11,434 bases of DNA, from NCBI GenBank assembly GCA_003488525.1, contig DNLG01000028.1, positions 471 to 11,904 on the forward strand. Reading direction: 5' to 3'. The notes below the pieces were generated by a model that was not told where the DNA came from, ran no database searches, and was given only the letters and a program-made list of their open reading frames with translations. Position numbers and translations under genes: made by a program. The stretch comes from Bacteroidota bacterium (GTDB taxonomy: Bacteria > Bacteroidota > Ignavibacteria > Kapaibacteriales > Kapaibacteriaceae). Below, piece after piece: positions 7,926-11,434 of the stretch (within the stretch, counting starts at the first letter, position 1; each line of letters begins with the position of its first letter).

Positions 7926-7980
7926 AAAAAGAAGGGGCGCATCATCGATAACCGCAATTCGCGTGATCGATGATGCGCCC
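7926..7980 (-). terminator. Intrinsic terminator of the DUF1573 gene
   Basis: A perfect 15-bp inverted repeat (arms 7935-7949 and 7966-7980, GGGCGCATCATCGAT and its complement) encloses a 16-nt loop. Read on the minus strand the hairpin starts 28 bases after the DUF1573 stop and is followed at once by CTTCTTTTT (7934-7926). A GC-rich stem base followed by a U-run is the layout of a rho-independent terminator. There is no T-run on the plus-strand side, so it should act in one direction only. Confidence 0.85.
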
Positions 7981-8007
7981 GCGTAGTGGACGCGTTTGAA
8001 GCGGTGA

Positions 8008-8808
8008 TTAGGGCTTGACGGATCCGTTCTGGAACACCGGGCTTGAAGGCTCCTGAACGAAACCATATGCACGGAGATCAACCTCGGCATTGTCAGGATG
8101 CGTGGTCTTGAACTTCACGCCTCCGCTGTAATTGCCCTTGGCCGATGGAACGATCTTGCCGACAATATCGAGCTTGCCCTTGGCCTTGACGACAACACGG
8201 CCAGTATGGTTGACCACCAGGCCTCCTTCGGTCTTCCAATCAGACAGCGTGACATCGCTATCGGAATTGTTGACGAATTCGATCTTCGAGGTTGCTTCGA
8301 CGCCGATCTTCAGATCGTTAAACGAGAAGTATGTCGACGGCATGAAGGAGATTTCGCGCTGTACATCTGCCTTTAGGTACAGATACCCGGTGCGGATGTT
8401 CGTGTCGGCACCGCTCGGCACGGCCGTGCCACTGCTGCGGAAGGCCTTGAGGGCATCGTTACCGGCCAGGTCGGCCCACGAAAGCGTAATGCTCTTTGTG
8501 AGCGAGCCGGACTGCGTCGGGCTGATGTTCAGCTTGACCTTCATGGTGCTTACTTCGCCCGGCTTGAGATCGTACTTATCAGGGTCGGTCTTCGTGCAAC
8601 CGCAACCAGGACGCACTTCCGTGATGCGCACGGCCTTGTCACCGGTGTTCTTCATCTGAATGGTCGCCTCGAGGTAGCCTTCCTTTGGTGGCTTGACCTT
8701 ACCCCAATCGTACGTGTCACCACCGATCACCTCAAGTTTCGGTTGAGCAAACGCCGTGACCGTGGTGACGATGGCAACGGCTACGCTAAGCAGGATACGG
8801 TTGAACAT
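8008..8808 (-). CDS. DUF1573 domain protein, exported
   Basis: A 266-aa exported protein. Residues 1-22 are a signal peptide (MFNRILLSVAVAIVTTVTAF, cleavage after AQ or nearby). Residues about 25-110 are a DUF1573 domain: YDWGKVKPPKEG, IQMKNTGDKAVRI, the diagnostic PGCGCT (67-72, Cys69 and Cys71) and LKPGEVSTMKVKLN. Residues about 150-252 form a second ASH/immunoglobulin-like sandwich (FSFNDLKIGVEATSKIEFVN, GNYSGGVKFKTTHPDNAEVD) without the cysteine pair. DUF1573 proteins are common in Bacteroidota and their function is not established. The ATG at 8808 is chosen because it starts the signal peptide; an in-frame TTG at 8868 would add 20 non-signal residues and lie beside the -7 box. The gene has a promoter-like box upstream and an intrinsic terminator downstream, so it can be a single transcription unit. 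No T9SS sorting domain is visible at its C-terminus. Confidence 0.9.
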   Translation of the reverse strand: MFNRILLSVAVAIVTTVTAFAQPKLEVIGGDTYDWGKVKPPKEGYLEATIQMKNTGDKAVRITEVRPGCGCTKTDPDKYDLKPGEVSTMKVKLNISPTQSGSLTKSITLSWADLAGNDALKAFRSSGTAVPSGADTNIRTGYLYLKADVQREISFMPSTYFSFNDLKIGVEATSKIEFVNNSDSDVTLSDWKTEGGLVVNHTGRVVVKAKGKLDIVGKIVPSAKGNYSGGVKFKTTHPDNAEVDLRAYGFVQEPSSPVFQNGSVKP

Positions 8809-8865
8809 GATGTTGACCCCAACAGAGAAAGTTTGACTTGCGCTGCGCAGATGACGAACGCGCCA

Positions 8866-8873
8866 CAAATATA
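8866..8873 (-). promoter_or_regulatory. Bacteroidota-type -7 promoter box for the DUF1573 gene
   Basis: On the minus strand the octamer TATATTTG is an exact match to the Bacteroidota -7 consensus TAnnTTTG. It lies 12 bp after the upstream barrel gene's stop and about 57 bp before the DUF1573 ATG, which would give a leader of about 50 nt. I do not see a clear TTG-type -33 element at the expected distance, so the promoter is supported by the one box and its position. Confidence 0.6.
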
Positions 8874-8885
8874 GTATCGTCCGGC

Positions 8886-9638
8886 CTACCGCCCCTTCAT
8901 CACGCGCAGCCCCAGGCCGACCGTTGTGGCGTGCCAGGGATGGAGACTCGACAGACTGCTGGCTGTGTAGCCGATCATGACCGACGGCTGCAGGTAGTAC
9001 CCCGTTGAAAGGGGCAGGTCGTAGCCGAGACTGACGTATGGCTCGAAATAGACTCCAGAGGCATCGGCAATGCCCGTCGCAGGAAGATCCTCCACGGTGG
9101 TGCCGCTGGCGAACGTGCCCGCGCCGACGATGACCTCGCGATTGGTCATGGCCGCACTCAAGAGAACTCCGCCGCGCAGACCAGCCGCGGCGATGAACAT
9201 CGACGAGCCAAGGCGCTGACGCAGTGATGCCCCGATCGTCATGTGGGACGTCGCCACACTCAGCTCGTAGCGCGTTACCAGGGGGTCTTTCCCTGCTCGC
9301 ACAAGCGACTGCTCCGGAGCTGTGAATGCGACCGAATGCGTAAGCAGACCCACTTCAAGGCCGACCGCACGTGTTGGAGCGACCCAGAACTCGGCAGCCA
9401 GACCGAAGCGGATCGGCACCCCTGAGCCCCGTTCATACGAGCAGCACGGATTTGCAATGTCGGCCTCGAGATATGGCAGATTGCCGCTGTGCCCCGCCAG
9501 CCCGATGGCTGCATCGAGGCCGATAAACGACGTCGGCGCTTGGTACGGGCGACGCGGCGACGGCTGCCAGTCAAAGCCCTGAGCTGGAAGCTCGCAGCAC
9601 AGCGAAAGCATCACAACAAGGATCGCCCAGGTCCTCAT
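8886..9638 (-). CDS. Putative outer-membrane beta-barrel protein
   Basis: A 250-aa exported protein of unknown role. Residues 1-20 are a signal peptide (AILVVMLSLCCELPAQ); the cysteines there do not form a good lipobox, so type I cleavage is more likely. The mature part has many alternating short strands rich in Gly, Ser and aromatics: FIGLDAAIGLAG (38-49), IRFGLAAEFWV (76-86), AVGLEVGLLTHSVAF (90-104), HMTIGASLRQRLG, YFEPYVSLGYDLP, YLQPSVMIGYTA, ending TTVGLGLRVMKGR. That is the look of a small outer-membrane barrel (porin-like or OmpA-like size). A Cys-Cys pair (65-66) sits in a probable loop. I do not recognise a specific family. Its ATG overlaps the stop of the upstream surface-protein gene by 4 bp (ATGA), so the two are probably co-translated and may work together at the cell surface. 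Confidence 0.75.
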   Translation of the reverse strand: MRTWAILVVMLSLCCELPAQGFDWQPSPRRPYQAPTSFIGLDAAIGLAGHSGNLPYLEADIANPCCSYERGSGVPIRFGLAAEFWVAPTRAVGLEVGLLTHSVAFTAPEQSLVRAGKDPLVTRYELSVATSHMTIGASLRQRLGSSMFIAAAGLRGGVLLSAAMTNREVIVGAGTFASGTTVEDLPATGIADASGVYFEPYVSLGYDLPLSTGYYLQPSVMIGYTASSLSSLHPWHATTVGLGLRVMKGR

Positions 9639-11434
9639 CGACGCACCACAAGTGGTATTGTCTGAAACGCACCGGCCATGCGCACGACCACCGCGTAGGC
9701 TGCCGGCGGAAGCGCTGACACATCGATGAGGATGGTCGAAAGGGGCTCACTGCACACCAACTGACGCGGCTCGGCGCAAGGTCGGCCAAGCGCATCGAGG
9801 ATGTCGACCGTAACAATGCTGCCGGGTTTGGCCATCACAGCCACGGTTGCAGCATCACCGGCCGGGTTCGGTAGGATGCCCGCACGGAACGTCTTGAGTC
9901 CACTGACCGCCGTCTTGTAGGAGAGGCCACAGACGGAGTCGATCCGCACAGAGCCGGGGCTGACGAAGAGTGACAACAGATCATCACAGGCATTGGTGCC
10001 AAGGCGGCTGCTATCCTCGTTGAATGTGATCACGCTGGCCACAGAATCACCTAAAAACAGGCGTAGCTGCAGGATCAGGAGCGTATCTCGATCAAGCAGT
10101 CCCTGCTGATCTTGTATAACAATGCGACGTCCACCAATGCTCGGCACGTCGGTGACGACCGCATTCTGGCACGCCGTCAGCTCCCGTCGGATGCCCACCA
10201 GCTCCGTTACCGACGGATCGTACTCCAGGGAAAGAGTGCCCGTTTGTGCACCGACCGGCGAACCCGAGACGACGCGTACGGGCATCTCCACGATGCTGCC
10301 GGGACGTGCCGAGACCGATTCCGTCAGCTGAAGTAAGAGCGAGGACGCATTCTGCACATCGGCTGTCAGAGCAAGGGGGCGCACGCGCTCGCGACCCGAA
10401 GTGTACAGCAAAACGTCGCCCGTGATCCGGCCGCGTCCCTGTGGTACGAAGGCCGCCTGCACGGTCCGGGTCGAGCCGGCCGGAAGAAGAAATGTCGATG
10501 GCGTAAAGGTCAGACCAACATCCGGCTGATTGAAGTGTATCGAATCGATCCGCACATCTACCGGGCCGCGATTGGTGATGGCAAACTGCTCCGTCTCCAC
10601 CACATCACAGCCTCGGGAGATCAAGACAACACCGTAGTCAACGGACTCGGGCTGCACCTCGAAATGCGATCGCGACGATCCCCGCATCGAAAACACGTGC
10701 TTTGCCGCCATAGGTGGCACACCTCGCACGGCTCTGCGTGCAAGGTCCGTAAACACCTCAATGCGGGCCTGAAAAATCGCTTTCCGGTCAGGAGCAAACT
10801 CGATCTTCAGCGTTTCCGTGCGGCCCACACCAACGTTGGTTATCGACTCGCGGAGGACAAACGCAACGGTGCCGGACTCGGCAATGATGCGCACACTGTC
10901 GACGTGGATGTCGATGTTGCCGGCATTGACAAGGGGCACTGTGATCGTGGCTTTTTCCGATGCGGCAAGAACGTTCGAAACACTGATGGTATCAGCAATA
11001 ACGCTCACGTCGCCCGTACCATCCGTTACCCGTACCTGTCCGAGTTCGAGAGACTGCCTGATGCCAATGCCGGTGATCGTCGTCGTTAGCGTCGTGTCGG
11101 CAACGATGTCCGAATTCACATACGAGACAACGAACTCCGCCGTGTCGGCTCCCATGTCCTGCGGCAGGTAACGCATCGGCCACTCCACACGCCCGCGTTC
11201 CGCAAACTCGACGGCAGCCATGGTGTCGACGAACACCTCGCTAAAGCCCAGGGAGGATGTTCGTAGCCGCACCCGCTGCGACCGGATCTGCAACCTGCGC
11301 TGCAGCAGACTCTGCACGGCGTATGTAGTGGCCGGAACCGGAGTGGGGTTGACGTATACACTGTCGAAACGGATCCGCCTCTGAAGACTCCCAAGCGCTT
11401 TATTCGTCTTGAGTCCACGCAGGACGAAGGTTTG
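9635..11434 (-). CDS. Large secreted protein with ASH-like and cohesin-like domains and T9SS type A sorting domain (5' part outside window)
   Basis: The frame is open from the right edge, giving 599 visible residues. A GTG at 11317 is in frame, but the 39 preceding codons read as the same kind of protein (RIRFDSVYVNPTPVPA), so the true start lies outside. Counting from the edge, residues about 144-253 and 254-361 are ASH/choice-of-anchor-D-like sandwiches (ITVPLVNAGNIDIHVDSVRI; VDYGVVLISRGCDVVETEQF with FAITNRGPVDVRID). Residues about 364-480 look cohesin-like (ARPGSIVEMPVRVV, GTLSLEYDPSVTELVG). The last 85 or so form a T9SS type A sorting domain: GILPNPAGDAA, VTVDILDALGRP, IDVSALPPAAYAVVV, ending PLVVRR. 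It should be exported by T9SS and surface-bound or released. No catalytic motif is visible; a structural or adhesive role is inference. It overlaps the barrel-protein gene by 4 bp. Confidence 0.85.
   Translation of the reverse strand, partial: QTFVLRGLKTNKALGSLQRRIRFDSVYVNPTPVPATTYAVQSLLQRRLQIRSQRVRLRTSSLGFSEVFVDTMAAVEFAERGRVEWPMRYLPQDMGADTAEFVVSYVNSDIVADTTLTTTITGIGIRQSLELGQVRVTDGTGDVSVIADTISVSNVLAASEKATITVPLVNAGNIDIHVDSVRIIAESGTVAFVLRESITNVGVGRTETLKIEFAPDRKAIFQARIEVFTDLARRAVRGVPPMAAKHVFSMRGSSRSHFEVQPESVDYGVVLISRGCDVVETEQFAITNRGPVDVRIDSIHFNQPDVGLTFTPSTFLLPAGSTRTVQAAFVPQGRGRITGDVLLYTSGRERVRPLALTADVQNASSLLLQLTESVSARPGSIVEMPVRVVSGSPVGAQTGTLSLEYDPSVTELVGIRRELTACQNAVVTDVPSIGGRRIVIQDQQGLLDRDTLLILQLRLFLGDSVASVITFNEDSSRLGTNACDDLLSLFVSPGSVRIDSVCGLSYKTAVSGLKTFRAGILPNPAGDAATVAVMAKPGSIVTVDILDALGRPCAEPRQLVCSEPLSTILIDVSALPPAAYAVVVRMAGAFQTIPLVVRR

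Noticed and set aside
7821..8090. 89-codon minus-strand frame across the intergenic region upstream of the receptor
   Set aside because: It runs through the terminator hairpin and overlaps the DUF1573 end in another frame, with no ribosome binding site or domain.
8809..8868. N-terminal extension of the DUF1573 protein from a TTG at 8868
   Set aside because: The extra 20 residues precede a complete signal peptide and the TTG coincides with the -7 promoter box, so the ATG at 8808 is the better start.
1..11434. CRISPR arrays, tRNA genes, insertion sequences, phage genes
   Set aside because: I looked for regularly spaced repeats, cloverleaf-like segments, transposase motifs and terminal inverted repeats and saw none. 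Nearly the whole window is accounted for by the listed genes.

Overview
The window looks like chromosome from a Bacteroidota/Chlorobiota-type bacterium (Ignavibacteria or Candidatus Kapabacteria are my best guess). The grounds are a moderately GC-rich composition, a C-terminal type IX secretion (T9SS) sorting domain, a DUF1573 protein, choice-of-anchor-D (ASH-like) surface domains, two outer-membrane receptors with an N-terminal carboxypeptidase-regulatory-like domain, a perfect Bacteroidota-type -7 box (TATATTTG), and mostly poor Shine-Dalgarno sequences. The lineage is inference; there is no rRNA or other phylogenetic marker.

Left block (1-2292, minus strand): a 750-aa TonB-dependent receptor of the subfamily with a double cysteine in the plug and a His-rich segment, probably handling a metal ion or metal complex. 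Three bases after its stop an ATG opens a reading frame that runs off the window edge, perhaps a second gene of the same operon.

Central plus-strand operon (2343-5019): a small secreted fibronectin-III-like protein, a secreted HExxH metalloprotease of the MXAN_6640-like type with a T9SS-like C-terminus, and an ABC ATPase resembling CcmA. Spacings are 5 bp and a 4-bp ATGA overlap, so they are probably co-transcribed. No permease for the ATPase lies in the window. The operon is divergent from the receptor gene across only 50 bp and converges with the next block across 30 bp.

Right block (5050-11434, minus strand): read in the direction of transcription, it starts with a large secreted protein cut by the right edge (ASH-like domains, a cohesin-like domain, T9SS type A sorting domain). 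This overlaps by 4 bp a 250-aa outer-membrane beta-barrel candidate. Then comes a DUF1573 protein with its own promoter-like box, closed by a strong intrinsic terminator. Last is a 924-aa TonB-receptor-like beta-barrel protein, transcribed on its own.

Almost all recognised products are exported: two outer-membrane receptors, a barrel, two likely T9SS cargo proteins and two periplasmic or surface proteins. The only cytoplasmic product is the ABC ATPase. No tRNA, rRNA, CRISPR array, insertion sequence or phage gene was seen. Coding density is very high; no gene-free stretch exceeds about 185 bp.
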